The notes below the pieces were generated by a model. It had not been told where the DNA came from and did not search any database. It saw nothing but the letters and a program-made list of their open reading frames with translations. Positions 1 to 8,741 of a stretch of 37,062 nt of DNA are shown one piece after another. This stretch comes from Verrucomicrobiia bacterium (GTDB lineage: Bacteria; Verrucomicrobiota; Verrucomicrobiia; Verrucomicrobiales; DEV007). A program made the translations under genes and the position numbers. Position 1 is the stretch's first letter; every line of letters starts with the position of its first letter. Where the stretch lies: NCBI GenBank assembly GCA_030425385.1, contig JAUIAH010000051.1, positions 1-37,062 of the forward strand, written 5' to 3'.

Positions 1-806
1 GTCAGTGGTTTTGGCACGAGAAGTAGCCGGGGTTCAGTGCGTCCTCTTGTTCGGAAGTCACCCACCCTCGCCATCTGTCTCTGTAGTCTACTCGCCGCCC
101 CCTCTTGCACAAGTTCTTTGAGGGCGAGCTTCCTCGGCACGAGCGGTATTCGATCTACCAGATTCTTGGATGTCTGATTGGTCTTCTCGTGACGTGGATC
201 CGTTCGTCGTCTCGTGATATTGGCGGCGGATCCCTTCCCCATGAGATGTGTGTTAGATTCACGAAGAGCTTTCCTGTGGCTTGGGTCTATCACTTTATTC
301 GCCATCGGAGATCTCTAACGCAATCCGAACGTTGTATATGCGACACGTGCGATATATCACCTGATATATGTGCAGGCCGTTTGGATTTCTTGATTATCTG
401 GTTCTATTGATTAATCACTTGATAGCATCACTTCCCGTATGAGGGATCCTCTGTTCACCAGTTCCTGCCAATTGTCTGCTTGATGGTGACGATTGGCAAG
501 CAGATCAGAGGCGTCGGAGGGGCTTCTTCTTTTGCCAGGGTGATTGAGCTGGCTGAGGGTGAAGGCTTCGATTTGCTTGGGTTAAGCTCTGACTTCTCCG
601 GGGATTGGCTTTTGAGGCGAGAATGAGGAGGCTACTTTTGGAAGGGGCAGGAAGAAGGCCACCCGTCTCGCGGTTCGTCCTTGAGACGCCACTTCACTTC
701 GCGGTGTGGTGTTCGCGCACCTCCGCGCTGCCACTCCTGCATCGCTTCCTTCTGGGAAGGGCTGCCGGGGAGTTCGGTGTCAGCCTCCGGGGCCTCTGTG
801 CTTATC
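1..806. other. gene-poor left flank, no convincing gene
   Basis: Neither strand carries a reading frame I would defend. A 101-codon TTG-initiated frame at 105-410 has no recognisable motif or ribosome binding site. The frames nearer 600-870 are shadows of the SNF2 gene end. Base composition between about 240 and 480 is more AT-rich than the rest of the window, with several GATATAT-type stretches around 350-372. A nested pair of inverted repeats lies at 467-504. It could be an intergenic or decayed region; nothing shows a mobile element boundary. Confidence 0.5.
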
Positions 807-3800
807 TTAATCCGGGGCTTGGGCTTCGCCGAAGAGGAAGGCGAGGTCTTGACGCTGTAGGTTCCGCGTGAAGCTTTCTTCGCCAAGGATGCCGGTGACC
901 ATGGCGGCTTTCTGTTTCTGTAAGATGCGGATCTTTTCTTCGACGCTGTCCTGCATGAGCAGGCGGTAGGCGATGACTTTGTTCGTCTGCCCGATCCGGT
1001 GCGTCCGGTCAATGGCTTGGTTTTCCACGGCGGGATTCCACCAGGGATCGTAGAGGACGACGTAGGACGATGCGGTGAGGTTGAGACCCGCTCCCCCGGC
1101 CTTGAGTGAGAGGAGGAAACAGGTGGGGTCTTTGCTGCGCTGGAAGCCTTCAACGACTTCCTGGCGATTCTTCGTTTGCCCGGTGAGCAAGCAGTGCGGG
1201 CGGTTCTCATCCTCCAAGCGCTGACGGATGATGTCGAGCATGCTGGTGAATTGACTGAAGACGAGCACTTTGTGGCCTTCTTCTTGCAGCTGGTCTAACA
1301 GATAGAACAAGGCAATGAGCTTGGCGCTGGGCGATTCCATGTAGTCGGCATCGAGGAGGCCTGGGTGACAGCAGATCTGGCGCAGACGCATGAGCCCTTG
1401 CAGAATGACGAAACTGTTCTTGCGCAATTGATCGTCCGTCTCGCTGCCGGCGAGGATGGCCTGGATGCGGTTGAGCTCGTCCTCGTAGAGGTCGGCTTGT
1501 TCCTCTTCCATCTTACAGAGGACGTCTTCCTCGATCCTGGCTGGGAGATCGACCGCTACCTGGTCTTTGGTCCGGCGCAGCATGAAGGGACGGAGACGGG
1601 AAGCCAGGCGGGTTTGCGCTTTGACGTCTTTGCGGCGGTCAAAGTGTTCGCGGAAATATTTGCGATCTCCCAGGACGCCGGGCATGGCGAAGGCCATCAA
1701 GCTCCAGATGTCTAGCAACCGGTTCTCTAACGGAGTCCCCGTGAGCACGAGGCGATTGCTGGCCTCGAGCATGCGAGAGGCCTTGGCGGCTTTGGAGTCG
1801 GGGTTCTTGATTTGCTGCCCCTCATCGAGCACGACGGCGAGCCATTTGATCGTCTTGAGATGCTCGATGCAGACGCGCAATTGCGCGTAGTTGAGGACCA
1901 GGATATCGAGGCCATTCTCCAGCACCTCCATGTCGAGTTCTTCCTTGTTGCGGAGCACTTGGATCTTGAGGCCAGGCGCAAATTTCTTCACCTCGGCGGC
2001 CCACACATCGAGGACGGACTTGGGACAGACGACCAGGCTTGGCGGCATGAGATCGGCGTCCTGACGGGAACGCAACCAGAGGAGCCAGGTGAGGCCTTGC
2101 AGGGTCTTACCCAAGCCCATGTCATCCGCGAGAATGCCGCCGAAGCGGTTTGTGGAGAGGTAGGCGAGGAAATGGAAGCCGTCGATCTGATAGGGTCGAA
2201 GCGAGACGTTCTTGAGTTCGGCGGGGAGTTTGGGGTTCACCTGGAGCTTGAGCGATGAGGAACGCTCGGTGATGCGCTCCCAGGTGGCGGCATCGAAGAC
2301 TTCTTTAGCCGATGGATCTGCCAATTGCAGGACGTGCATGCGATGCGTCTCTCCGGAGAGATCGAAGGGATCGAGGCCGAGGCGATCAATGGCCTTGCGT
2401 TGCTCTTCGTCGAGATTGAAATCGAGCCGGAGCCATTTGCCATCTTTCATCCTGACAAATTCCCCACGTGCTTCGACCAATTGCCGGATCTCTTTATCCG
2501 TCAGTTCGATGCCTTCGGCATTCACCTTGATGCGCAGATCGAACCAATCCATGTCGCGCTCGGTGACCTCGAATTGGACAGAGGCTTCGACGGGACGATC
2601 CATGATTGATCCTAACGAATCGTCTAAATCCAATCGAATCTCACTTGGCAAGGCCTTGGCCCACGCTTGGAAACGCTCGGGGAAATTCCGTGTCAGCCGC
2701 ACACGGAACGCTTCTTCCGTGGCATCCCAGGACGAGATCAATGGCTCGATGAGGAAAGGAAAGCGATGCAGGATGAGGCGGTTGAAGCGCATGAGCTTGC
2801 CTCCTTGCGGTTGCGGCTGGTGGATGATGAACCAGTCATCCTTGCGAAACTCCTCGCGCCGCAAGGCTTCGGCATCCTCGGCGACGACGCGCAGATACAC
2901 CATTTCACTTTCCGCCTGAGCCTTGCCGCGGATCTCGACGGAAATGGTGACTTCGAGGGAGCGATCCTCCACCTGATTGACCAAGGACTCGGGCAAGGGG
3001 GCGCCGATCTTGGCGAGGAACTCGACACCAGATGGCGTGGCGATGGCGTCCTTGGGCAAATGATATTCGGGCTGGATCTCGGCCTCATCCCAGCCGTCTG
3101 GCCCGCGGAACACCGCTTCATCAGACAGGTAAAGCATCTCTGCGCCTGGCAGAACCCGCAAGGCATAGGGGATGGGTTCATTCTCCGCACTCATCAAGCG
3201 GAGCGCGTAACAATGCTCTTCAATACTATCATCCCCACAAGACCAATGCATTGCCTTTTCGAAGAAGAGGAAGGGATTCTCATCCAGCGTGATGAGGCTG
3301 TCCCGCAAGGCTGGTTGATGAAACAATTGGTTGAGCAACTCGGCCCCGCGGCGGTTGTCCAAACGGATTTCTGGGGAATTGGTGGTTTCCCAGTGCTGCA
3401 AATAATGAGCCCAGAGAATATTCGCCACAGGCGAGAAACGCAACGCGCCCTGGTAATATTTGGTCACCAATGCTTCCACATCCTCTTTAGACGTGAGTGT
3501 TTCAAACGAGGGCTGCTTCTCGCCTGCTTCCTCTTCGCTATCTTCCGCCGCTTTCTCTCCCAGCTCATCTTCTAACACACACACCTGCAGCTTGGCTTCT
3601 GTCGTGGTGATGAGAAAGCGCAAGTCTACCGACTCGGCCGTCAGGGGCGGTGGCTGACGCACCACGTCGGAAATGCGATCCCGCCATCCCTGAATCTCCT
3701 TTTCCCATTCCCACGTCCGCATGCGTTCGTGGGTGGCATTGAGATCCGTCACGGCATCCATGAAGACGGGATACCGCTGATTCTTCTTCTCGAAGACATA

Positions 3801-4379
3801 GGCGATGTAATTCCAGAACTCGAGAATGTTCGCGGGCTTCACTGGCCAGAGATCCAGCGGATCAAAGCTCTCCACCTCCCACTTGGGACTCAACCGGACG
3901 AGATCGTGATCAAAGATCTCACCCTCCATTTCGTAGCGTCGATAGCGTTTCTCCAGCTTCGCGAGGTAGGCTTCCTCACGATCTTCCAAATGCCGATCCA
4001 AGGATTCCTCCACCAACTCTTGAATGGACTTTTCCCCTACCTCGTTGGGCGCTTCCGGCAGATTCTCCCCACGCTCGATCCTTTCTAACATGGTGGCGTA
4101 AAGCGCCGCGCTCAACTCACTCCCGGAGGAACACTCCCCTACCCAACGATCCCCCTTCAATTGGAGACGCGTGCGATACAGAGTGCCGTCTACTTGTACC
4201 CGACCTTCGATCTGAAGATGATTGCCAAAGATTTGCGATACGGCTCCCTCGCGATGCCAATCAGTGCCTTCGTTGCGAGCGTCTTCATCAAATCCATTGA
4301 GGAAATCTAGCGTCGCTCGGTCCGTGCTCATTGGCACATTCGCGTGGGCGGTGGGGCGTCGTCGGGTGTCCTGGCTCAT
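807..4379 (-). CDS. SNF2/Rad54-family DNA-dependent ATPase (helicase-like)
   Basis: A 1190-residue Swi2/Snf2 ATPase, expected to translocate on duplex DNA and remodel protein-DNA complexes in the cytoplasm. The C-terminal half holds the two RecA-like lobes: Walker A (DDMGLGKT) near residue 750, the DEGQ box near 852, the TGTPLEN motif near 881, LRRTK near 940, the second lobe from about 1035 (VLVFSQFTSM), GGAGLN near 1095, DPWWNP near 1113 and HRIGQ near 1127. All ATPase motifs are intact. The first 700 residues are a long accessory region without zinc-binding cysteine clusters that I could see, as in large bacterial YwqA-like members. The first Met is used; Met17 (MSTDRATL) is a possible alternative. 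It is separated from the cbiX-like gene upstream by about 130 bp and may be transcribed with it. The specific cellular role is unknown. Confidence 0.93.
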   Translation of the reverse strand: MSQDTRRRPTAHANVPMSTDRATLDFLNGFDEDARNEGTDWHREGAVSQIFGNHLQIEGRVQVDGTLYRTRLQLKGDRWVGECSSGSELSAALYATMLERIERGENLPEAPNEVGEKSIQELVEESLDRHLEDREEAYLAKLEKRYRRYEMEGEIFDHDLVRLSPKWEVESFDPLDLWPVKPANILEFWNYIAYVFEKKNQRYPVFMDAVTDLNATHERMRTWEWEKEIQGWRDRISDVVRQPPPLTAESVDLRFLITTTEAKLQVCVLEDELGEKAAEDSEEEAGEKQPSFETLTSKEDVEALVTKYYQGALRFSPVANILWAHYLQHWETTNSPEIRLDNRRGAELLNQLFHQPALRDSLITLDENPFLFFEKAMHWSCGDDSIEEHCYALRLMSAENEPIPYALRVLPGAEMLYLSDEAVFRGPDGWDEAEIQPEYHLPKDAIATPSGVEFLAKIGAPLPESLVNQVEDRSLEVTISVEIRGKAQAESEMVYLRVVAEDAEALRREEFRKDDWFIIHQPQPQGGKLMRFNRLILHRFPFLIEPLISSWDATEEAFRVRLTRNFPERFQAWAKALPSEIRLDLDDSLGSIMDRPVEASVQFEVTERDMDWFDLRIKVNAEGIELTDKEIRQLVEARGEFVRMKDGKWLRLDFNLDEEQRKAIDRLGLDPFDLSGETHRMHVLQLADPSAKEVFDAATWERITERSSSLKLQVNPKLPAELKNVSLRPYQIDGFHFLAYLSTNRFGGILADDMGLGKTLQGLTWLLWLRSRQDADLMPPSLVVCPKSVLDVWAAEVKKFAPGLKIQVLRNKEELDMEVLENGLDILVLNYAQLRVCIEHLKTIKWLAVVLDEGQQIKNPDSKAAKASRMLEASNRLVLTGTPLENRLLDIWSLMAFAMPGVLGDRKYFREHFDRRKDVKAQTRLASRLRPFMLRRTKDQVAVDLPARIEEDVLCKMEEEQADLYEDELNRIQAILAGSETDDQLRKNSFVILQGLMRLRQICCHPGLLDADYMESPSAKLIALFYLLDQLQEEGHKVLVFSQFTSMLDIIRQRLEDENRPHCLLTGQTKNRQEVVEGFQRSKDPTCFLLSLKAGGAGLNLTASSYVVLYDPWWNPAVENQAIDRTHRIGQTNKVIAYRLLMQDSVEEKIRILQKQKAAMVTGILGEESFTRNLQRQDLAFLFGEAQAPD

Positions 4380-4507
4380 TCGAAAGATGGGGAAGGCACT
4401 TTGGCGGGCTGGGGATGACCGTCAACTGACGATTGCCCTCACGATTTCAAGAATCTCTTGTAGAAAGAACTTGCGTCTCAAACGAGTCGATGCTGGCACG
4501 CGAAACG

Positions 4508-5383
4508 CTACGGAGCCATCGCCGCCCACGAGACGCCTGGCGTGCGCCTTCCTTCCTCCAAACGCTCTGCTAACAATGCAATCAAATCGGGATGCGTCCC
4601 CACCAGGCCAGTCATGTGTGTGCGCAAGGTTGGGGCATGTGCTGTCTCCGCATCTGCGCAGATTTCCGCCACATCCCCACCCGCGCCAGCATGCCGACCC
4701 GGTTGCAGGAAGAGCATGCTCACAATGACATCATGCTGGAAGCCTTCCTGCCCTAACAAACGCTCTAACAATGGTTCGTTATAGTCGTATTCCGGGCGAT
4801 CGCGCCTCTCCATCGAACACGGGCGCACGGTCTGAACCTTGTCGCCGAGGAGGTCTGCCAATTGCTGTGCCAAGAAATTGCGCACATCGGTCACGGTCCG
4901 GCGAGGAGTCCCATGATCGACCAATGCCACACTAGCAGAACTCGAGAGCTGTTTCTCGGCGAGCGTCTTCTCAACGCCGTCGGCGAGCATTTGCGCGACG
5001 CGCGTGTCGGCGGCATCGAGTGTTGGCACGAGACACGGCGCCACTTGGACGGAGAGTTCCGGCCACGCCTGCTCCTCCCGCATGGCATCCACGCGCTGCG
5101 GCAGGTATTCGGCAATGGCGGCGCTGGGACCGAAGAAGAGTGGCACCACCAGAAAGGAGTCGGTTCCCTCGGATTCTCGGCGGGCGATGGCGAATTTCTC
5201 AAACGTGTCCGCCGGTCGATCCTCTAGCTTTGCCGCATCGATGCGATTGGAATGAAGGAGCGACACCGGGTGGACGGTTTCGCCAGCCGCTACCCCGAGA
5301 GCCGTTGCGAGGCGCCGCAGGCTAAGGGTCGCCTCTGGGCGCAGAGATCCATTATCCGTCAGGGTGATGCAGGGGGAGGCCAT
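4508..5383 (-). CDS. CbiX-like sirohydrochlorin chelatase, two-domain, N-half degenerate
   Basis: A 291-residue protein with the tandem two-lobe layout of long CbiX/SirB class II chelatases, which insert Co2+ or Fe2+ into sirohydrochlorin in the cytoplasm. The C-terminal lobe keeps both expected metal-ligand histidines: VDHGTP (His157) and the LQPGRH motif (His231). In the N-terminal lobe the equivalent positions read TDNGSL (Asn11 for His) and FFGPSA (no His), so only one lobe looks catalytic. No other tetrapyrrole gene is in the window, so chelatase activity is inferred from family alone. The gene is divergent from the cytochrome c lipoprotein gene. The shared 114-bp gap carries a 9-bp inverted repeat (5435-5467) whose arm recurs upstream of the PocR-AraC regulator gene. 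Confidence 0.78.
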   Translation of the reverse strand: MASPCITLTDNGSLRPEATLSLRRLATALGVAAGETVHPVSLLHSNRIDAAKLEDRPADTFEKFAIARRESEGTDSFLVVPLFFGPSAAIAEYLPQRVDAMREEQAWPELSVQVAPCLVPTLDAADTRVAQMLADGVEKTLAEKQLSSSASVALVDHGTPRRTVTDVRNFLAQQLADLLGDKVQTVRPCSMERRDRPEYDYNEPLLERLLGQEGFQHDVIVSMLFLQPGRHAGAGGDVAEICADAETAHAPTLRTHMTGLVGTHPDLIALLAERLEEGRRTPGVSWAAMAP

Positions 5384-5434
5384 GGGAGACCGATCACCCA
5401 GAAGGTGCCGCCGGGCAACTGGTCACAGGCCAAG

Positions 5435-5467
5435 GTCTGCGCAATCTGAGCGAATCCGTGCGCAGAC
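5435..5467. promoter_or_regulatory. inverted repeat GTCTGCGCA...TGCGCAGAC, candidate operator
   Basis: Perfect 9-bp arms at 5435-5443 and 5459-5467 (15-bp spacer) sit in the divergent gap between the cbiX-like and cytochrome genes. The same 9-mer TGCGCAGAC reappears at 6028-6036, in front of the PocR-AraC gene. The 24-bp centre-to-centre spacing (a little over two helical turns) suits a dimeric activator. The link to that regulator is inference. Confidence 0.45.
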
Positions 5468-5497
5468 GAGCGGCAGGATCGGGCTGAGGCTCACGCA

Positions 5498-5980
5498 ATG
5501 TTCAGCAATGCCTCCTCGTTTACCCATGGTTTGGTAGGATCAGCCATTGTCATTGGTGCGGTAGCGCTCTTGATCTCCTGCTCGACAAACCAGGCGCTGC
5601 GAGAGGTGACACCGGCGGCTGAGCACATGGAGCCGATCGATTTTGAGGAGGCGATCAAGCCGATCTTCGAAGGACGCTGCGTGCAGTGCCACAACGGCCA
5701 CACGGCCGCGGGAGATCTCGATTTGCGCACGCGAGAACTGGCGTTCCGACGCAGTCCCAACGGCCCATTCTTCGTGCCTGGCTATCCAGAGCGCAGCAAG
5801 CTCTTCACCGTGGTACGCTTGCCGGACACCATTGAAGGGGCCATGCCGCCCACCGGTCATGCGTTGACAGAGAAGGAGTTAGTCACGATCCGAGCGTGGA
5901 TCAAACAAGGGGCGGAATGGCCTGAAGGCGCGCGGGGCCAATTGAAAGCGGCGCCCGGCATGGGGTGGCGATCTCAGTAG
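5498..5980 (+). CDS. mono-haem c-type cytochrome lipoprotein
   Basis: A 160-residue exported electron-transfer protein. Residues 10-28 form a hydrophobic signal ending in a lipobox (LISC, Cys28), so it should be lipid-anchored and face the periplasm. One haem-attachment site, CVQCH (Cys61, Cys64, His65), follows the IKPIFEGRC run typical of planctomycete/verrucomicrobial cytochrome c domains. Met116 in the AMPPTG motif is the likely distal ligand. The stretch GDLDLRT after the haem site also fits that family. The gene lies between the divergent cbiX-like gene and the PocR-AraC gene, with inverted repeats on both sides. The electron partner is not visible. The ATG at 5498 is preceded by a weak purine-rich stretch (GGGCTGAGG). 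Confidence 0.88.
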   Translation: MFSNASSFTHGLVGSAIVIGAVALLISCSTNQALREVTPAAEHMEPIDFEEAIKPIFEGRCVQCHNGHTAAGDLDLRTRELAFRRSPNGPFFVPGYPERSKLFTVVRLPDTIEGAMPPTGHALTEKELVTIRAWIKQGAEWPEGARGQLKAAPGMGWRSQ

Positions 5981-5994
5981 TTGCGGTGACCCGG

Positions 5995-6038
5995 CGTACG
6001 CAATTTGCGTACGTGTCTACGCGGACTTGCGCAGACAC
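5995..6038. promoter_or_regulatory. two adjoining inverted repeats, candidate operator or hairpins
   Basis: First repeat: CGTACGCAA at 5995-6003 and TTGCGTACG at 6005-6013, separated by one base. Second repeat: 6013-6022 and 6029-6038 (10-bp arms, one mismatch, 6-nt loop). They lie 14 bp after the cytochrome stop and 82 bp before the regulator start. A further TACGCA stands at 6051-6056. No T-tract follows, so a regulator-binding array is favoured over a terminator, though the second hairpin could contribute to termination. Confidence 0.5.
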
Positions 6039-6119
6039 GGAGCGGTGGGGTACGCATTTACGGATCTGAGGGATCTCGTAATCTGGTGGGGTCAATCAAC
6101 GAACCTCACCCACCACCTC

Positions 6120-7034
6120 ATGAACCTCACCATTTCCGAACGTAACCGCCAAGTCGTCGAGAAGATCAAAGCAACGTCCCTCTTTCGGAGCTACGCCAAG
6201 GCTTTTGAAACGGTGACGGGCTTGCCCCTCTCCCTCCAGCCGATGCATGGAGAAGGGGCATCCAAGCCCTGTGGCTACAGCCAGTTCTGCCAGGAACTGA
6301 ATGCTGGCTCGGTCTGCCGCGATTGCCAATGCATGCACAACGAGATCATGCGGGATGCGACGGACCACGCGGTGACGAAGCAGTGCCCCATGGGCTTGAC
6401 GGAAACGGCGGTCCCCGTGCGCTTCGGAGAGGAAACCATCGCCGTCTTGCGGACCGGACAAGTACGCTATCAAGCGAGCGATCGGGGGGCTTTAAAGGCG
6501 CTGAGCTGTCACTTGCACCGTGCAGGATTGGAGGAAGACCAGATCGAGCACCTAGCAGAAACCTATCAGAAAGTTGCTGTGATGGAGGAGAGTAAGTATG
6601 AACAGACAGTGACCATGCTAGCCATCTTCAGCCTGCACGTATCCACCCTCATCAACCAGCTCATCCTTGCCCAAGGGGAGTCCGAGCAACCTGTGGTCGC
6701 TGCCGCCAAGCGCTACATCCGCGAGCACTTGGATGAGAAACTGACCTTAGAAGCTGTCGCCGGATCGATCAAAGTGAGTCCTTTCTACTTTTGCAAGGTC
6801 TTCAAGCAAGACACTGGCATGACCTTCACCGAGTATGTGAATCGCAAGCGGGTAGAACTTGCCAAGAAAGAACTGCTCAAACCCCACGTCACTGTGACAG
6901 AAGTGGCCTTCGAAGTGGGCTACCAATCACTCTCACAGTTTAACCGCAGTTTCCTCCGCTACGCAGGCGAGGCCCCCACCAAGTATCGCAAGCGCATGAG
7001 CGCCGGGGCAAGCCGCACCGCACAGGTGGCCTAA
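6120..7034 (+). CDS. PocR-domain AraC-family transcriptional regulator
   Basis: A regulator with an N-terminal PocR sensory domain and a C-terminal AraC DNA-binding domain. Starting at ATG 6120 (304 residues), the sensory domain spans roughly 10-185 and carries the Cys-rich PocR signature: Cys51, Cys57, Cys66, Cys69, Cys71 and Cys89 (PCGYSQFC, CRDCQC, KQCP). The double helix-turn-helix is at about 200-295 (LTLEAVAGSIKVSPFYFCKVFK, then VTEVAFEVGYQSLSQFNRSF). The frame is open upstream to a TTG at 6027, but that extension overlaps the inverted repeats and has no family match, so the ATG is preferred. PocR of enterics controls cobalamin and propanediol genes. Here a CbiX-like gene lies two genes away behind a repeat sharing the same 9-mer. 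A 27-bp gap to the phosphoesterase gene suggests co-transcription. The ligand is unknown. Confidence 0.87.
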   Translation: MNLTISERNRQVVEKIKATSLFRSYAKAFETVTGLPLSLQPMHGEGASKPCGYSQFCQELNAGSVCRDCQCMHNEIMRDATDHAVTKQCPMGLTETAVPVRFGEETIAVLRTGQVRYQASDRGALKALSCHLHRAGLEEDQIEHLAETYQKVAVMEESKYEQTVTMLAIFSLHVSTLINQLILAQGESEQPVVAAAKRYIREHLDEKLTLEAVAGSIKVSPFYFCKVFKQDTGMTFTEYVNRKRVELAKKELLKPHVTVTEVAFEVGYQSLSQFNRSFLRYAGEAPTKYRKRMSAGASRTAQVA

Positions 7035-7061
7035 CGCCAACTCCGGGACGACGGTCTTGGC

Positions 7062-8717
7062 ATGATCCGCCAAGCCAAACGCTGCCTGCGCCGTTGGTTC
7101 AGCCGAAGCGAGTGGTGCGTGCGCCTGTTAGGGTTGCCACGTGCCACCGGCATGGCCGGGGAACGAGGACTGCTCCTGATCCAAATTGATGGCTTGGCCC
7201 GTCGTCACTTCGAGCGAGCGCTCGACGAGGGACGCATGCCCTTTCTGCGGCAATTGCTTGAGGAGAAGGACTATCATTTGCACTCGTTCTACTCCGGACT
7301 GCCCTCGTCCACACCCGCCGTGCAGGGGGAGCTCTTCTACGGCCTCCGGTCAGCTGTCCCCGCCTTTCATTTCGTGGATCATGAGTCCGGGAAATACAGC
7401 GCCATGTTTGATCCTGCGTTTGCTGCCAAGCGGGAGAAAGCGCTAGCAAACCGTAGCGATGGTGGACTGCTGACCGGCGGCAGCAGCTACTCGAACGTCT
7501 ACACTGGGGGCGCCGCGGAGAGCCACTTCTGCACTGCCTCCATCGGTTGGTCGAATTTCGTTCGGCAGACGAACGCCCTCAAACTCACGTTTGTCTTTCT
7601 ATCCAATCTAGGCAGCTTTGTCAGAGTCGGCGTGCTCATGGTCGTCGAATTGGTCGTCGCTCTTATCGATGCTCTTCGCGGCATCATTGCGGGAAGAGAC
7701 CTCATACGAGAAATCAATCTGGTGCCAGCGCGCGTCGCCTTCTGTGTGCTCCTGCGCGAATTGATCACGATCTTTGTGAGGATGGATCTCGCACGCGGTG
7801 TTCCTATCATTCACGCTAATCTGCTCGGTTATGACGAGCAGGCCCATCGCCGCGGGCCAGACTCACGCTACGCGCGCTGGGCGCTGAAAGGCATTGATCG
7901 CGCGGTGGCGCGCATGGCACGGGCCTCCCGAGGGTCGGAAAGGCGAACCTACGCGTTATGGGTCTATTCTGACCACGGTCAGGAGCGTTCCCTCCCCTAT
8001 CAACGCCACATGGGGAAGAGCATTTCTCAGGCAGTGGGACAGGCACTGGTCGCGTCGGGCTTGCAAGAGATCACGGCCGACAGTGCGCCCCCTCTCCCTG
8101 ATGCCAATCGCATTGTGAGTGCCCGCCGTCGTTGGCCCTTTCATTGGCCTCAAACGGCAACTCCTGCTCCCCAACCCTCTCAGGACCGCTTTCGCGTCGT
8201 GGCGCGCGGGCCCATTGGCAATCTCTACTTTGAACGGGCACTGACCCTGACAGAGAAAGAACAACTGGCTCATGCCTTGGTGACCACCCACAAGGTTCCT
8301 TTCATTCTTTACCTCGATGACGCGGACGAGGTCATGGCCATCGATGCTAAAGGGAAACGTCCGTTTGCCGACGCCTCTGCTTCTCTGCTAGGCCACGATC
8401 ATCCTTTTCTGAAGGCCGTCACTGAAGACTACGCGCGGCTATGTTCCCACCCAGATGCTGGCCAGCTCATGATCTGCGGTTATCACGCTGGCCAAGCATC
8501 GCTCTCCTTCACCATGGAGAACGGTTCGCACGCAGGGCCGGGAACAGACGAGACCCACGCCTTTGCCCTGCTACCCGATGCCATTCCCATAGGGTCTGAA
8601 GATGCTCCCTTCCGGCCTTCTGGCCTCCGAAACATGGTGCTCCGTTTCCTGGGACGCCGTTCAGAAGACAGGAGCGCAAAGTTTGCAAAGCCCAGGTCTG
8701 AGAATGCGCTGCAATGA
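7062..8717 (+). CDS. alkaline-phosphatase-superfamily phosphodiesterase/phosphatase, membrane-associated
   Basis: A 551-residue metal-dependent hydrolase of the nucleotide pyrophosphatase/phosphodiesterase branch. Visible active-site elements: IQIDGLA (Asp43), nucleophile Thr84 in PSSTPAVQ, Asp258 and His262 in LLGYDEQAHRRGP, Asp304-His305 in YSDHGQE, and His490 in NGSHAGPGTDE. All expected ligands for two metals are present. Residues about 175-210 form a hydrophobic stretch long enough to span or associate with the membrane, inserted between the nucleophile and the second metal motif; no classical signal peptide is seen. It follows the PocR-AraC gene by 27 bp and precedes the cyclic-nucleotide-binding gene by 24 bp, an operon-like arrangement. 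The substrate (phosphodiester, nucleotide or lipid head group) cannot be told. Confidence 0.82.
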   Translation: MIRQAKRCLRRWFSRSEWCVRLLGLPRATGMAGERGLLLIQIDGLARRHFERALDEGRMPFLRQLLEEKDYHLHSFYSGLPSSTPAVQGELFYGLRSAVPAFHFVDHESGKYSAMFDPAFAAKREKALANRSDGGLLTGGSSYSNVYTGGAAESHFCTASIGWSNFVRQTNALKLTFVFLSNLGSFVRVGVLMVVELVVALIDALRGIIAGRDLIREINLVPARVAFCVLLRELITIFVRMDLARGVPIIHANLLGYDEQAHRRGPDSRYARWALKGIDRAVARMARASRGSERRTYALWVYSDHGQERSLPYQRHMGKSISQAVGQALVASGLQEITADSAPPLPDANRIVSARRRWPFHWPQTATPAPQPSQDRFRVVARGPIGNLYFERALTLTEKEQLAHALVTTHKVPFILYLDDADEVMAIDAKGKRPFADASASLLGHDHPFLKAVTEDYARLCSHPDAGQLMICGYHAGQASLSFTMENGSHAGPGTDETHAFALLPDAIPIGSEDAPFRPSGLRNMVLRFLGRRSEDRSAKFAKPRSENALQ

Positions 8718-8741
8718 CAGCTGCCCTTGGTAAGCTAAGCC

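Noticed and set aside
13-143. GGCACGAG at 13-20 and 136-143, resembling a cDNA-library adapter
   Set aside because: Short, no restriction-site context, embedded in ordinary sequence; coincidence.
105-410. 101-codon plus-strand open frame
   Set aside because: TTG start, no ribosome site, no motif, and stops close by upstream; likely chance.
632-1210. Overlapping minus-strand frame that could suggest a frameshifted SNF2 C-terminus
   Set aside because: All SNF2 motifs and a natural end lie in the main frame; the overlapping frame shows no domain.
6027-6119. Upstream TTG start for the PocR-AraC gene
   Set aside because: The extension runs through the inverted repeats and has no family similarity; ATG 6120 fits the family.
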